From assembly GCF_000220395.1 (NCBI RefSeq), contig NW_004086034.1, positions 1 to 51,041 of the forward strand: a stretch of DNA of 51,041 nt. Direction: 5' to 3'. Both the position numbers and the translations under genes were made by a program. Positions 1 to 13,019 of the stretch are shown piece by piece. The notes under the pieces were generated by a model, which saw nothing but the letters and a program-made list of their open reading frames with translations, had not been told where the DNA came from and searched no databases. Position 1 is the first letter of the stretch; every line of letters begins with the position of its first letter. The DNA comes from Ichthyophthirius multifiliis (lineage: Eukaryota > Ciliophora > Oligohymenophorea > Hymenostomatida).

Positions 1-1170
1 TAATTTTTGTATTGATGAATAATAATAATTTTTTATTTTATTTTTTTATAATAAAATTTTTTTAATAAAATTAAATAAATATTTTTTAATAATTTATATA
101 ATTTTTTATAAAATTAATTTAAGAATTAAAAAATGAAATTTAATTTAATTTATTTTTATTTTAATTAAAATTACATTAATATATTTGAATCTTATTTAAA
201 TATGATAATTACAATAAAATTATATTATTAGAAAAAATATTATATTTTTATTTTATATATATATATTATTAATATCTTTCATAAATTAATTTATTATTTA
301 TTATTAATTTTTATTTTATTTCCTTTAATAATTATAAGAGCAATATGCGCACGTTTTTAAAATATTATTTATAAAACAAAATTTTATAAAATATTTTTTT
401 AAATAAATTAAATTTTTTTATATAAAAAAAAAGCTTTATATTTATTATATAAATAATTATAAATTTTCGTAGCATTAAAAATATAATACTAATTTTTTAA
501 AGTAATAAGTTAATATATATAATAAATATATAAATTTTAATTTTTATGTTAAATATTTAAAAAAATATTTATTATAAAAGTAATTATAATATATAAGAAA
601 AAATATAATTAAGATATTTTTTATAAATAATTTTTATAATTAATTAGAATTATTAAAATTTTTTTATTTAAATTTATATTATTAATTTAATAAAGTTATA
701 TTTTATTATGATTATTAGACTTTATTTCTTAAATTAGACTATATTAAAAAAAAAAAATGATCTATTAATATATTTACCATACATAAGAATTATTATAAAA
801 AAAATATTTAAAATTAAAAAAAATATAATAAATACTATATATTAAATTTAGGTTATAAATATATATAATATTAATAAAAAAAAATTAAATAAAAATAAAT
901 ATTTTAAAATCATATATATTACAAATAAATATAATATAAAAATATAAAAAAATTATTATATATATTTAAATATGTATAGATATATATATTTATATATAAT
1001 ACATATATATAATTATATTTATATTTATATTTTTTATTTATTATTTTTTATAAATTTAATATTAAAATGTTTACCAAAATTATCATATTTTTATATAATT
1101 TAAACTTTTTAATATCTAATAAGATATTTTATTAATTATTTATTTTATTTATTTAGTATATTATAATATT
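1..1170. other. AT-rich sequence, no gene resolved
   Basis: Nearly pure A+T with homopolymers and (AT)n. The minus strand stays free of TGA between about 1060 and 1330 in a frame rich in Lys, Asn, Tyr and Ile, which may be a 3' exon of the minus-strand gene that follows. I see no RNA gene and no telomere at this end, so the chromosome continues to the left. Confidence 0.5.
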
Positions 1171-2022
1171 TCAATTTTTTTTTTAATTTTTCGTATTTGT
1201 AATTATGATATTATAATTATATTATGTTTTATATATTTAATTCTTTAAATTTTTTATCATATTTTTGAAAGTAAGATATACTATTATATTGTATATTATA
1301 TTTACCTATTATATTATTTTTTTTATTTTCAAAACCATTTTATAAAATATATTTTTTAACATAACATATTATTTTTTTTATATCATTTAAAAATTCCGAT
1401 AGATTGATTTAAAGGTAAAGCTATGACAATAATTTTTATTATATATTTTCAAATAATCAAATTATTAATTTATATATATATTCCATCTTAATAAATAATT
1501 TTTTTTAGAAAAAATAAAAATATCCCCAATAATTCTTGCTAAAATATTAGATTTAACTTATAAATGAATTTTTTTTTATTTTGGTTATATATAATGTTTT
1601 TCTATGACTTATTATTTTATGAATATTTTTTTTTAAATTAAATAGTTTTTATTATTCGAAATGAGAATATATATATATATTATGCATTTTAAGTAAAAAA
1701 TATGGAAAAAGAGAATAATTTGATGAATCTTTTAAAAATAAAAATTGTCATTTAAAAAAGTAAATTTGCTCTTAAATTTGATTAGTATTTTTTTTTTTTT
1801 TGAAAAAATATATGATTTTTGTGTATGTTAGTTAACTAATGATTAGTTTTTATTAAATGTATATATGTAAATTGGAGTTTTTTATATATTATTTAAATTT
1901 TTTGTCACCTTTTATTGTTCATTTTATGACTTTGGAAAGCTAATTTTAAGAGGGTTTTAATATGTATTTAAGACGACGAAATATGTTTATAGTTAACAAA
2001 TAATGAAGTTTAATTAATTTTA
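1171..2022 (-). CDS. unrecognised protein, probable internal exon
   Basis: The minus-strand frame is free of TGA for 284 codons, with TCA on the plus strand at both borders (2023-2025 and 1171-1173). It reads as a Lys/Asn/Gln/Ile-rich protein with segments such as NPLKISFPKSQ, SLVNQHTQKSY and ILARIIGDIF. No ATG near the 5' end gives a convincing start, so the first exon should lie upstream. Around 1330-1380 a different minus frame becomes more protein-like, which suggests an intron there. The plus strand is also open over part of this stretch (an ATG near 1857, reading to 2006), so the strand is not certain. I recognise no domain. Confidence 0.35.
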
Positions 2023-2045
2023 TCACTATTAAATTATTTTATTGA

Positions 2046-2996
2046 GCGAAACAATTTGAAAAAAAGTCTCTAATTATATTAAAAATAGGAGAAAAAAAAT
2101 GTAATAATCTTAATTAAAAAGTCTTTATAAAATTAATAGAATATATTAAAAATAATAATAAAATATATAATAATAGAGATGTATTTAATATTATTTAAAA
2201 ACGAAAAGATATTAGGTTCCTTATTTAAAATAAAAATATGATTGAGAAATTGCTTTTATTATCGGAAAAAAATAATAAGATAAAGCTTAATTTTTTATTT
2301 TATTTTTTGGCATAGAAATTAGGTCTTATAAGTAGCAAAAATATACATTTTAATAAAATAAAAATACAACTTAATAGGAAAAGAGAGTAAATACTATATA
2401 ATAATATATATAAAAAAAACGAACTTTTGAATATAGAAGGTAGTTTAAATGAAAAATCGCTTCTTTTTAAGTTTCTAATATAGAACAAGATAATTTAATA
2501 AAAAAAGAACAATAAAGAGAAAATAGTAAAATTTCCAAATCCTTAATATCAATAGTTGTCAAGTATTTTTATAATTTAGATAAAAATAGTTTAAGAATTT
2601 AAAAGTATAGTATGTATATTTTTAATAGTAAAAAATAGAGAATAATTATGTGTTTGCTTAAAAATAATTATAATATAAATAATAAATAATACAATACTTC
2701 TCAGAATTTATATAGAGTCAAGAAAATTAATAATATATGTATAATATTTAGAATTACATTATATATTTTTTTATATTAAAAAAATTATAAATTCTATTGC
2801 TATTTTTAAAAAATATTAAGTTATAGTTATTTAAATTTATTTATTTATATTTATATATATTTAATACTCTAATATATATTTACTATTAAACCTTTCTAGA
2901 AATATTATATTTTATTTCATTTTTTATTAAAATTCATTATTAGATTCACTTTTTAAAAATAGATATGTTTTTATTTTTGTATTAATATATTTTTGA
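2046..2996 (+). CDS. unrecognised protein, 5' end not resolved
   Basis: One frame runs from 2046 to the TGA at 2994-2996 without another TGA (316 codons). It has the mixed charged and hydrophobic composition of a real protein, for example LLLLSEKNNKIK, FYFLAQKLGLISS and NIEGSLNEKSLLFKF. The first in-frame ATG is at 2238-2240, but the 64 codons before it also look coding, so a short upstream exon is likely. After about 2560 the sequence becomes more AT-rich and the frame may be running through intron or 3' UTR. It diverges from the minus-strand gene beside it with almost no spacer. The minus strand is open here too, but gives a less plausible, very hydrophobic product. No domain is recognised. 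Confidence 0.5.
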
Positions 2997-3133
2997 GTAT
3001 TATATATATTTTTTTTTTATTTATATAAAATTTTTAAAATAATAATATTTATATATAATTAATCTTAAATAAAAAAATATAACAAATATAATAATAAATA
3101 TAATTATTTTATTTGTTTATAAAATTTAATAAA

Positions 3134-3475
3134 ATGACTGATTTATAATAGTAATTAAAACAATTTTCCATATAAGAACTTAAAGATTTAGTTTAAATTG
3201 CAATAAAATCTGATAATTTAACTTTAATTAAAAGCATAGATAAATTAAACAATAAAATAATTTAAAATAATTCTTAATTATACAATCAAGAAAATACATT
3301 TAATTTATGCAAATATGGTTCTTTTGATATGTATCAATTTTACAAAAATAAAAAATAAGATTTAAATATATAAGATAAATCAAATGGTTATAAATGTTCT
3401 CATTATGCAGCATTATATGGAAATTTAGATGTTAATATTATTTATTATATTATATTAAAAAAAAAAAACAAGGAT

Positions 3476-3553
<78 letters not shown>

Positions 3554-3950
3554 TTATAAATAATTATTTATTAATTATATATAGCTTTTACATTAAAGAA
3601 TATTTGATTTTAATGAATAAAATTTTGAAATGGAAACTCCTTTGCATGTTTGCTTAAAATATGGAAGTAATTGAAATATATTTATATATATATATATATT
3701 AAATCTATTTTTTAAAAATAAATTATAAAAAAAGTAAATAAATATGAATAAACCGCAATGTTTTTAGCTCGTTTTATTATTTTATGAAATAAAATATTTA
3801 TATATATTTATTTAATTTTAAGGATTTACTAATTTAAGTTTAAGAGATTCTGAAAATAAAGAACCACATAGATTAAAAATAAAAAACTTTAAATAAAATG
3901 TAAGGTTAAGTTAATATTTATAAGAAAGATATGATATGTAAAAAAGTTGA
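3134..3950 (+). CDS. small ankyrin-repeat protein
   Basis: Four exons (3134-3430, 3585-3666, 3735-3770, 3823-3950) join in phase to 180 residues ending at TGA 3948-3950. Introns are 154, 68 and 52 nt, all GT...AG. Ankyrin signatures span the junctions: CSHYAALYGNLD in exon 1, then METPLHVCLKYG, then EQTAMFLAR, each matching the TPLH/A..GN core. Ankyrin repeats are protein-binding scaffolds. The N-terminal ~60 residues are Gln- and Asn-rich with no motif, and the C-terminal ~40 are basic. The correct phase at all three introns and the restored repeats are the main support. The partner is unknown. Confidence 0.8.
3491..3547. repeat. (TA)n microsatellite in an intron
   Basis: About 57 bp of TA repeats, preceded by an A-run, lie inside the first intron of the ankyrin gene. 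The tract ends about 37 bp before the acceptor AG at 3584. Confidence 0.95.
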
Positions 3951-4070
3951 AACATATATATGAAAATTTTATTTATTTTAATATATATTATTAAATATTT
4001 TTATATATTTATAAGAAATAAAAAAAATAATTTATTTTCTAATATATATTTTATTTTAAAATCATTATTT

Positions 4071-4425
4071 TCATATTTTTTTAAGCAATTATTCCCATTC
4101 TTATGCATTAGGTCCAAAAGGATATTAAAATTCTGAATAAATAACATCATGTCCATAAGTTATAAATACATTTTTAATTTATCTATAAGGTTTTATTCCT
4201 TCGAACTTTTAATTTTATAAATTCGAATCAACAAATTTACGTATATATTTTTTGATAATCAATTCAAGTTGTATATAGGATAAAATTTAATTTCTATTAA
4301 CAAAACTTAAGGATGAAGAAACAACTTATTATTAAGGAATTTCGCTTATAATATCAAATTTATCAATATTTTTTTAAATATCTTATTTATTAGCTATATT
4401 TTCTACAATACCTAATAGAATATAA

Positions 4426-4483
<58 letters not shown>

Positions 4484-4795
4484 TATTTATAATATAATTT
4501 CTTTTTATTTAAAAATACCTATAAGATATCTTGTTTTTGATTTTTATTATTAAGGATTATCTAATTAAATTTTAAAAAAATTTCCATATAAATTATTTTC
4601 TATTAATTCTTTTGCAAATCGATTGAATATATATTCAGATTTAAAATAACTTGCTTCAATTTCTTTGGCGTATATTTTTTATGCTTAAATATTCTTTTCG
4701 AATATATATGAATCATTTGAATATTAGCCATATTTTAATTCAAATGCTATATATGATCCTGCACCAAAAACTAAAGCTCCAAAAATAGTTTTCAT
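4071..4795 (-). CDS. TEX264-like membrane protein (GyrI-like fold)
   Basis: Two exons (4795-4519 and 4411-4071) around a 107-nt intron give 205 residues ending in TGA. Residues 3-20 are hydrophobic and probably anchor the N-terminus. The rest can be aligned by eye with human TEX264, an ER membrane protein that acts as an ER-phagy receptor. IQLDNP matches the segment before its CRCAVG region, followed by YLIGIVENI. A beta-alpha segment with SSSLSFVNRNQI matches the SHVVTATF region, then IKKYIRKF, then ITYGHDVIYSEFQYPFG for the final strands. The long C-terminal tail that carries the LC3-interacting region in human TEX264 is missing: the protein stops about 15 residues after the fold. A role in ER turnover is inference from the family. 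It could simply be a GyrI-like membrane protein. Confidence 0.55.
4441..4478. repeat. (TA)n microsatellite in an intron
   Basis: TA tract in the single intron of the TEX264-like gene (intron 4412-4518). Confidence 0.95.
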
Positions 4796-5074
4796 TTTTT
4801 AAATATTTTTTTAATTTATAGTTTTTTTATTAGTCTTTTTTTATAAATAAAAAAAATATATACTTTATTAAAGATAATTAATTAATATTAAAATAATTAA
4901 TGTTCATTTATAAAATATTATTATTTATATTTAATTTTTTTTTTATTTTAATAAAAAAATATAATAATAATAATATCTTTATAAAAAAAATATGTTTTCT
5001 ATTTAATTAATTTCAAAATATAAAATATTTATATTATTTATAATTATATAATTTATTTAAAAAAAGAAATGAAT
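4796..5074. other. AT-rich intergenic spacer
   Basis: Homopolymer-rich spacer between two co-oriented minus-strand genes. No element seen. Confidence 0.7.
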
Positions 5075-6376
5075 TCATCTTCTATTTATTGATTTAACTA
5101 CAGGTTTATTTTTAATCTATTTAGCCTTATTTGCACAACTAGGTCTATGTCTTTCCAATGTTTACACATTAAATTTCCTTAAACAATATTCGCATTATTC
5201 TCTATCATCCATTTATTATACTTATTACTACATATCATAATATTATTATTATTAATTTGTACTTCCTTTATTTTTATTATACATTTTATTAGTTTATAAC
5301 ATTTATCTGAATTATTCACTTTATTATTTCCATTTGGGTTATTTTTAGAATGTATTTTTATTAAAATTTTATTTAATCTTTTTTTTTTCTTATAATTAAT
5401 TTTATTTTATTAATTATTCTTATTCGTGATTAATAATTCTTTATTTTTAAGTATTAAAAACCTTTCTTTTTACTTAAAATACTTTTTTACAAATCTTCGC
5501 GTGTTTTTGTAAAGATTCCTATATAAACTTCCTTCCACAACCCTAAGGGCATAAGAAAACGGGTATGTTTTATTCATATTGTTATTCTTGGAAATTATTT
5601 TATGCTTTTTATTATTTCTATTATTATTAATTTTTTGGTTAAATTTATTATTGTTCATGTTCATGTTCATTTTCATATTTTAAGTTTTTTAGTCTATTAT
5701 TAGTTTCTGTTAATGTAGATATTTTTTTTGTATTATATGTATTTGAAAATGTTTATTTAGATATTCCTGTACTGGTTTTTTATTAAGGTTAATATTATTA
5801 TTAATTTAATTATTATTACTATTATTATTATTAAGATGTTATATTATTATAAGTATGATTTTAAGCTGTTCTCAGTTTAGTTTGTTCACTTATCATGCCT
5901 TTAGATTTAGGAATAAATTATTATGATTGCTTTTCTTACTAAATTAATTCTCTTTATTACGCTTATGTTGGTGTTTTGGCTTATTAAGAAGGCTTTTTTT
6001 ATATTTATTGATATTGCTTATTTTAAGATGTACTTTATTAGTTTTGAATTAATTAGGGGAATTTTTATTGTTATGACTAAGTGGGTAGAGGATTTTCTTT
6101 TTTAGCCATCTTTGATTTTAAAAGCCTTAAAGATTTTTGAGCTTCTTCAAGTTATTTTTAAGTTTCGGCTTATTATTGGGCTTTAGTTTAAGGTTAGTTT
6201 ATTGTCTTTTAGGTACTTGCTAATTTATTTTAATTTTATTATGTATTATCTATTTTTTTTATATTTTTTTTATAAGTTTATTTTAAGTTTTATTTTTTAC
6301 TTGATTATAATTATGTTGTTGTAGATAAACCAGGCTTTTTATTTTGTACAGTATTTGAAGAAAATTTGGAGAACAT
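5075..6376 (-). CDS. ZC2HC1-like protein with two C2HC zinc fingers
   Basis: A single exon of 433 residues with exact ATG (6374-6376) and TGA (5075-5077). The N-terminal ~245 residues are Gln-, Lys- and Ser/Thr-rich, probably disordered, with a run of eight Gln. Two C2HC fingers follow in the C-terminal half: CPQGCGRKFIQESLQKHAKIC, then the basic KRKVFNTQKQR, and later CEYCLRKFNVQTLERHRPSC near the end. This spacing and the RKVF..QKQR linker are characteristic of the ZC2HC1 family. Its biochemical role is poorly known, and in several lineages it is linked to cilia, which I note only as family context. The protein ends in basic residues. The plus-strand frames here are hydrophobic shadows. Confidence 0.85.
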
Positions 6377-8496
6377 TTTTTTTTGATATTTTAGTTTTTT
6401 TTTTTTTTTTTTTCTCTCTTCTTCTTCTTCTTAATTTTTTTTCTTTTTAATTTTTTCTTTTTATATTATTTATTTTTAAATAAACAAATTTAATTTACTC
6501 AATTTTTTTTAATTTCTTTTTTTTTATGTGATAATTTAAATGAATTTTTATTATTATTATTTTTTTAAAAAAAACATTATAATAATAAAAATATATAAAA
6601 AAAAAAATTAATATTTTAAAAAATAGTTTATAATGTAAAAAAATAGTAAATAAAAATAAATATATATATATATATATATATTTATATACATGAATATATA
6701 TAATATTTATACATTATTGTTTTACAATATTTATATAATATTTTTTTTTATTATATATTTATATATAAATAAAAGAATTTTAAAACATCATCATGTAAAT
6801 TGATCTAAGAATTATATAAAAAAACATTAATTCACAAATTCTTAGTATATATTAACTTTTATAACCATTTTTCATAACTAGTATAAATTTATTTTTACAA
6901 TATTATTCTATATTCTATTTTTATTTTTTTTCAAATTATATTATAAAAACTCATTTTATATATGTCTATTTGAAAATCATCGATAGAAATAGTTATATGT
7001 CTTCAATTAGTTAAAGTATTTAAAAAATAATTATAAATATAATATTTAAGTTTCAAACACATTTCTAGATTAACTTACTTGGTGGTTATCAATTTATGAT
7101 CATTTGTTTATTATTATTATTTTATTATATAATAAATTTTTTAAAATATATATATAAACAGATTTATTTAAATTCTTAATGCAAAATATCTAAGAAAACG
7201 TTATTTCTTCATTAATATTAGTGAAAAGATAAAAAAATTAATAATAGTGATAATATCTTAGTTTATAATTTTTGAATTTTTATGGTTTTATAAAAAACTT
7301 AATTAAATTATAGCTTTATTAATATAAATGAAATTAGTATTATATAGAATTTATATAAAAAATAAAAATAAATATAAAATTATTGTTTATATAAACATAA
7401 TTGTAAAATAAATTAAAGATTAAAATTCATAATATATTTAAAAAAAAATATATAATATTTGTAAAATAAAAATAAAAAAAAAAGTTAATTTAAAACAAAT
7501 ATATATTTATTATATAATAAATAAATTAATTTATAAATATTTAAATAAATATATAAAATAAAAAAAGAAAATAATAAATTATAATAATTAATATATTATT
7601 ATATTTTAAATAATGCAAGAAAAATAATAATAATAATTATAATTATGATAGTTTAAAAATAATAATATTAATAAAATCAATAAAATCAATAATAATAATA
7701 TTAATAATAATAATAAATATATAACAAAAATAAAAAATTCTATAAAAATATATAAAAAATAGTTTAAAATCCTAAAAACTATATAAAGAAAACAAATAAA
7801 AATATATTATTGATATTAGCAATAAAAATTTAATTATATATTATATAAAAATAAATTAAAATATTAATTTAGATTTAAAAATTTATTTAAGTTTAATTAT
7901 AATTAATTAAATTATAGAATAAAAAAATTATTAGTTATATTTTTCTAATCATATTATACTATAGTTTATAATTTAATTTGAAATTAAAAACATTTTTCAT
8001 AATTTTATATTTATAGAAATAAAAATAAATATTTATAATTTTTATTTCAATAATATAATAAAAAATTGTAATCTAATTTTATATTAAATCTATAAACTAT
8101 ATTATCAGTTATTTATTAAATATATTTTATATATATAGACAATTAAAAAAAACCAATAAAATATATTAAACATTTATAATTTATAAATATATTATTATAG
8201 TTATTAATATAAATAATTATAATAATAATAATTATTTATTAATTTTAATATAAATTCTAGTTAAATATTTTTTATTAAAAATTAATTTATTTAATAATTT
8301 TTTTGTTTAAAAAAAATGAAATATAAACTTTACTATTCTTTATTATTTTTTATAAATTTATTAAAAGAATTTTTTATTTACATTTTTTTTTAAATCATTT
8401 AACTAATAACTAAAGTTTTATATTTTTGTATTTTATTTAAAATTTTTAAAAAATAAACTAATTATATTTAATCATAATTAATTTTCTTATTTTTAA
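6377..8496. other. long AT-rich intergenic region
   Basis: About 2.1 kb without a convincing gene between two minus-strand genes. The part 6780-7120 is slightly richer in G and C but is broken by TGA in all frames I followed. 7100-8490 is almost pure A+T with TAA/TTA triplet runs. No RNA gene or repeat unit other than simple repeats was seen. Confidence 0.6.
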
Positions 8497-9215
8497 TCAT
8501 AATCTAGTATAAAAATTTATAAAAATAATATATGTTTATATTTTTACTTTCTTTATTAGTTTTATAAATTTAAAATTTATAGAATTTTTTAGTTCATATA
8601 ATTAAGAACTTATATTACTTTAATTTACAATTAGTTTATCTGATTTCAAATCTATATAAGGCTTTATATCATTTACAGTAATAAATCTACTTTATTTTCT
8701 ATGTTATTAATATATTGAATTATTTTAATGTTTTTAATTATTGTGTTCTATTTACAATTATTAATTATTTTAATATCTTACAAAAATTTCCTTTTATATA
8801 TTTAAAAAAGATGGGACTATATACCTTGCACATGATTATTTGAAATTTTTAAATAAATTTTAATTTTTAAAAGGATTTCTACTTTTAAGAAACCAAACTT
8901 TTTTTAAATATTCATTTGTAGTAATATTTATTAAAATAAGAAAATTATGAAAAATATACAATCCTAATACAAAAAAAAAGTCTGTTTTTTTTTAAAAAAT
9001 TATATATATTTAAAATAATATATTTACTATAAATCCTAATATAACACATATAATTGAAATAATATGATTTTTAGGTTCATTTAAAGATAATATTTTTAAA
9101 TTAAATATTATTGTTGTAAAAAGAAGAAATATTAAATTCATTAAAAATAAATAAAAGTATCTATATTTTAAATTATATATATGTAATATAAATATATAAA
9201 TATATAAATATATAA

Positions 9216-9258
<43 letters not shown>

Positions 9259-10061
9259 ATTTATTATTAAAAATAATTACCTATAATTCCTTTTCCCTAT
9301 ACAAGAACCTATCCAAGGACAATGATGGTCAAATCTTTCCACACAATTATTACATATATAACAATGTGAAGTTCTAGGAGGACGATATAGTGCACCTTAT
9401 TTCTTTATTTAAAAAAAAAAAATTATTATATTTTTTACATATTTTGCAATATTTAATTCTTAAAAAATGAGTTTTATTCATTGCTAAGAATTCTTTATTT
9501 CTTCGGCGTTTATTCTTTTATATTTATAATGGAATTTGTAGGTTTTCTTTTTCTTGTTCATATTGTTAGTTCTTTTTAATTTAAGAAATTATTAAGTAAA
9601 ATTGCTTTATATACTATTTTAGGAATTATACCAGGATCCACTAAGCCCAGAATTATATAAAATATATTACTTAATGTATGAAATAATACTGTAAGTAATA
9701 TAAATACTGTATTTTCTTGCTTATTTAATAAATACTTTTAAAATTTTTAAAATAATTTAATGTATATTTTAATATATGTACTTAAAATTCTTCATAATAA
9801 TTTAAAATTTAAAATATATTTATTAAAAAAAATGTTCCTAAATAATTATGTATTTAGGATCTTTTTTTTCATTTTAAAGTAAATAATTTATTATTTTATT
9901 TTTATTTTTAAAGATTTATTATCTATTATTTTAGTTTAAAAGTAGTTTTACCCTGTATAAAAGTGCCCATAACATATTATTATATATTTTTAATTCCAAT
10001 ATTATGTTAAATTATATTTGACTAGATTAATGGAATATAAATAATTTTACTTATATATCAT
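8497..10061 (-). CDS. DHHC-type palmitoyltransferase
   Basis: Multi-exon gene, ATG at 10059-10061 and TGA at 8497-8499. The first exon has YGHFYTG, matching the conserved G-R-x-x-x-G-P region near the N-terminus of this family. A membrane segment follows ([20 protein letters not shown]), then DPGIIPK. Next is the cysteine-rich domain: KYCKIC, an intron, [12 protein letters not shown] and [21 protein letters not shown] is the catalytic motif that carries the acyl chain. YRYFYLFL starts the third membrane segment. After the fourth come TTNEYLKK (the family's TTxE motif) and NPF with a downstream Cys (PaCCT-like). A basic tail ends the protein. All catalytic elements look intact, so this should S-acylate proteins on Golgi, ER or plasma membrane. 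Substrates are unknown. Some exon borders near 9700-9960 are uncertain. Confidence 0.9.
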
Positions 10062-10490
10062 AAATAAAAAAATTATTAAATCTTTTATTTATTATTAAAT
10101 ATGATATATTTTATTTAATACTTATTTTTAAAAATAAAGATTTGTTTTTATTAAAAGACAAATAGAAAAATTATGAAAAATATAAATAAATATAATTGAT
10201 AAATAATAAAATTTATTTAATTAAAATCTTTAACAAACAATATCATAAAATATTAAAAAAAAAAAAGGTAGTCTAAAATTTAAATATCTAAACTAAAAAG
10301 TTAAAAAACATTAACCATTATAAATAATTATGTTTAAAAAAATTATTAAAAATAAAATAAAATATAGTAATAATTTTATTTAAATAAAATTAGAAACTAT
10401 GTAATTATTAATTATATATTATTATATAAATAATTTAAAAAAAATAATAAATTAAAATACAAAATATTTGTCTTAAATAAAAGCATATAA

Positions 10491-10556
<66 letters not shown>

Positions 10557-10559
10557 CTT
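10062..10559. other. intergenic spacer with (AT)n tract
   Basis: Very AT-rich spacer between the DHHC gene and the aspartyl-protease-like gene. It contains an (AT)n run of about 55 bp at 10498-10552, just 3' of the next gene's stop. Confidence 0.7.
10498..10552. repeat. (AT)n microsatellite
   Basis: About 55 bp of uninterrupted AT dinucleotides immediately downstream of the TGA of the aspartyl-protease-like gene. Confidence 0.95.
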
Positions 10560-12247
10560 TCATTATTGTATTTTATGTTTTTTTCCTTTTTTTTAAATAG
10601 CGTCATTTTAATATCCATATAAGTTTTCTTATCTTTTTAATTAAATATCTTAATCAACAACAATTTCATAATTCTATTATTTTATTTTATTAGTTTATTA
10701 TTAGTTTTATTATTCTTAATTTTCAAAAAAATTAGCAAAAATATACCAAATAAATACGCTTAAAAGACATATAGTTATAAATATTATTGCATAAATACCT
10801 AGAAAAAAATATAATTAATACATATTAATTATATTTTTAATTTTTTTATTTAACTTATATTATCTGTAAATTTAATTTTTTTTTCTTAATTGATTAAGTT
10901 TTACAAATTTTTTAAGCTTTTTTCAAATCCTTCTTTTTTTTAAGCATTTTATATTATTTGTGAATTTTAGTTCATTTTTGAAACTTTTATATTTAAGTTT
11001 TTACATTCTGCTTTAGCCAATACTATTTTTTAGTTTTCTCTATCAAATAAGATATCATAATTTTCGAAAAAATTAACTCCAAAATGAATTCGATTATCTA
11101 ATTCATTTTCGTTTAATATAAATGAGAAAGTAAATAAATTTGTTTAGTCTTCTTTTTGAAACAAATATTGACTAGGTTTCCATTACATATTTATATTTGG
11201 ATAGAATAAAACTTATATAATAGGAAATGTTTAATAAAAATCTTCTATATTTTGATAAAGTGTCCTATTAAGGGCAAATTGAGTTTAATTTAATTTTTCA
11301 TTAATTTTTCCAGCACATTTATTTATACAAGATAAATTAATTTATTAAACTAAAAATCTATTTTTTATTTTTTTTTTAAAAAAAAATAATAAATATTAAA
11401 AAATTATTTATTTTTAAACTCAAAAATATCTTTATTAACTATTACAAATTTTGTCGAAAAATCAAAAACAGCATTTGGAACATCTTAGATTTCTTAATTT
11501 TAATAATTAATTAATTAACCAAACTAAATGTAAAAATTTTTATATAAATATGTACATAAATATATATATAATATTTACTTAAAAATCAGTAACTGAAACT
11601 GTATATTGTCTTTCAATTACTTTAAATGGCAGAATTATATGTTATTAATTTTATATATGAAATTCATAATTAAATCCTCCTAAACTTAAAAATCCTTCTT
11701 TGTCTTAATTCAAACATAGAGAAAATGTCAAGTTTTATTAATTATTTAAATAATCTAACCAATGTGTTTCGTTTTATTAACTTTCTCCTAATCCTAAATA
11801 GCCATCATGAGTATTATTTTATGTGTCTTTTTCAAGGCATACTAGCTCGGTTTTTATTTCTTATTAGTTTTCTATATCTGAACCTAATTTTATTATATCT
11901 TTGATAAAATAACCTTATTAATCTGATTATTTCCATTAACATTTTTCACTTTATTCACATGTGTTTGCACAATTTTTTTTTTAAAAGCATTTTAAAATTT
12001 CTCTTGTTTTTAGATTATTTTCTTAATGGCATTATATTTAAATATAGGAATTATTTTAAGCTAAAATCAAAGGTTAATTTTAGGAAGAAGAGGCTATATA
12101 AGAATTTATCCAATAATAATTTATGGTATTATTTGTTATGACTTAGTATGAATTGAGTCTATTGAAATATAATTATAGATTTTCTTAAGAGTTAAATAAT
12201 TTTAGTAATATTTAAAATATAAATAGATATTTAATAACTAATATCAT
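10560..12247 (-). CDS. membrane-anchored aspartyl-protease-like protein lacking DTG motifs
   Basis: ATG at 12245-12247 opens a hydrophobic signal-like segment (ILVIKYLFIFQILLKLF). The body has the landmarks of pepsin-family proteins: DGYLGLG, FSLCLNQDKEGFLSLGG, FPIIQVLFYP followed by W.PSQYL, and a C-terminal NYDILFDRENQKIVLAKAEC. A Cys-rich segment (CFQKKNC, CEQSEKC) lies in the N-lobe. After an intron of about 55 nt comes NAVFDFSTKFVIVNK, where the second catalytic D-T/S-G should be. It reads D-F-S. The first site, expected around YYWINSYIAS, has no Asp. A C-terminal helix (YAIIFITICLLSVFIWYIF) and a Gln-rich tail indicate a type I membrane protein. Family membership is firm. Loss of both catalytic motifs points to a non-enzymatic paralogue. 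Confidence 0.8.
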
Positions 12248-12414
12248 GTTTTTTTTATTTAAGATATAAAAGTAGTTTTTTAAAAATATTTATAAATATA
12301 TAAAGTATTTTATAATATAAAATTATATATGTATCTATTTATATTTTATTAAAAAATATATTATATTTAAAAGATATTTATTTTAATATTTTATATTAAT
12401 TTTTTCAGCTTAGA

Positions 12415-12973
12415 AAGTTTTCAATATCATCTATATTATTAGGCTTTATACTCCAAAAATTGAATGTATTATATTCTTCTGAAATTATCTCTTCGTTTTC
12501 ATTTAAAGGAGGAAAAACAATATCAACCATATCATTTAACATTTAATATCTTTTTATTTAATTTAATTTTATTTTATTTTTTTTAAAAAAAATTAATTTT
12601 ATATAATAAAATAATAATAATATATATATAAATTAAATTAAAACGATTTTTTAAAAGTATTATTGAACTAATATAACTCTCCTGCAGGATTAATAATATA
12701 TATTTTTTATATACTTATACCGACAGATCTATAAGCAATAGCGTCCTTTTTTATAAATAAAATTATGTATATATATATTTATATATTTGGTAATATGTTA
12801 TTAAATAAAATAATAAATTTACATATATATTTATATAATATTTTAAAATTATATATATCTTATTAAAAAATTATTATAAGTATATCTATTAAAATTAATT
12901 TATTTTATTATAAATACTTAAAAATATTATATATAGTTATATATATTTTTATATTTCTATATATAAAAATATT

Positions 12974-13019
<46 letters not shown>

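Noticed and set aside
5923-6105. Plus-strand hydrophobic frame
   Set aside because: Antisense to the continuous 433-residue C2HC zinc-finger gene.
11959-12141. Plus-strand 60-codon frame
   Set aside because: Antisense to the N-terminal lobe of the aspartyl-protease-like gene.
12415-12542. Small separate gene starting MLNDMVDIVFPPLN
   Set aside because: The sequence matches the conserved C-terminus of lipin and is its last exon.
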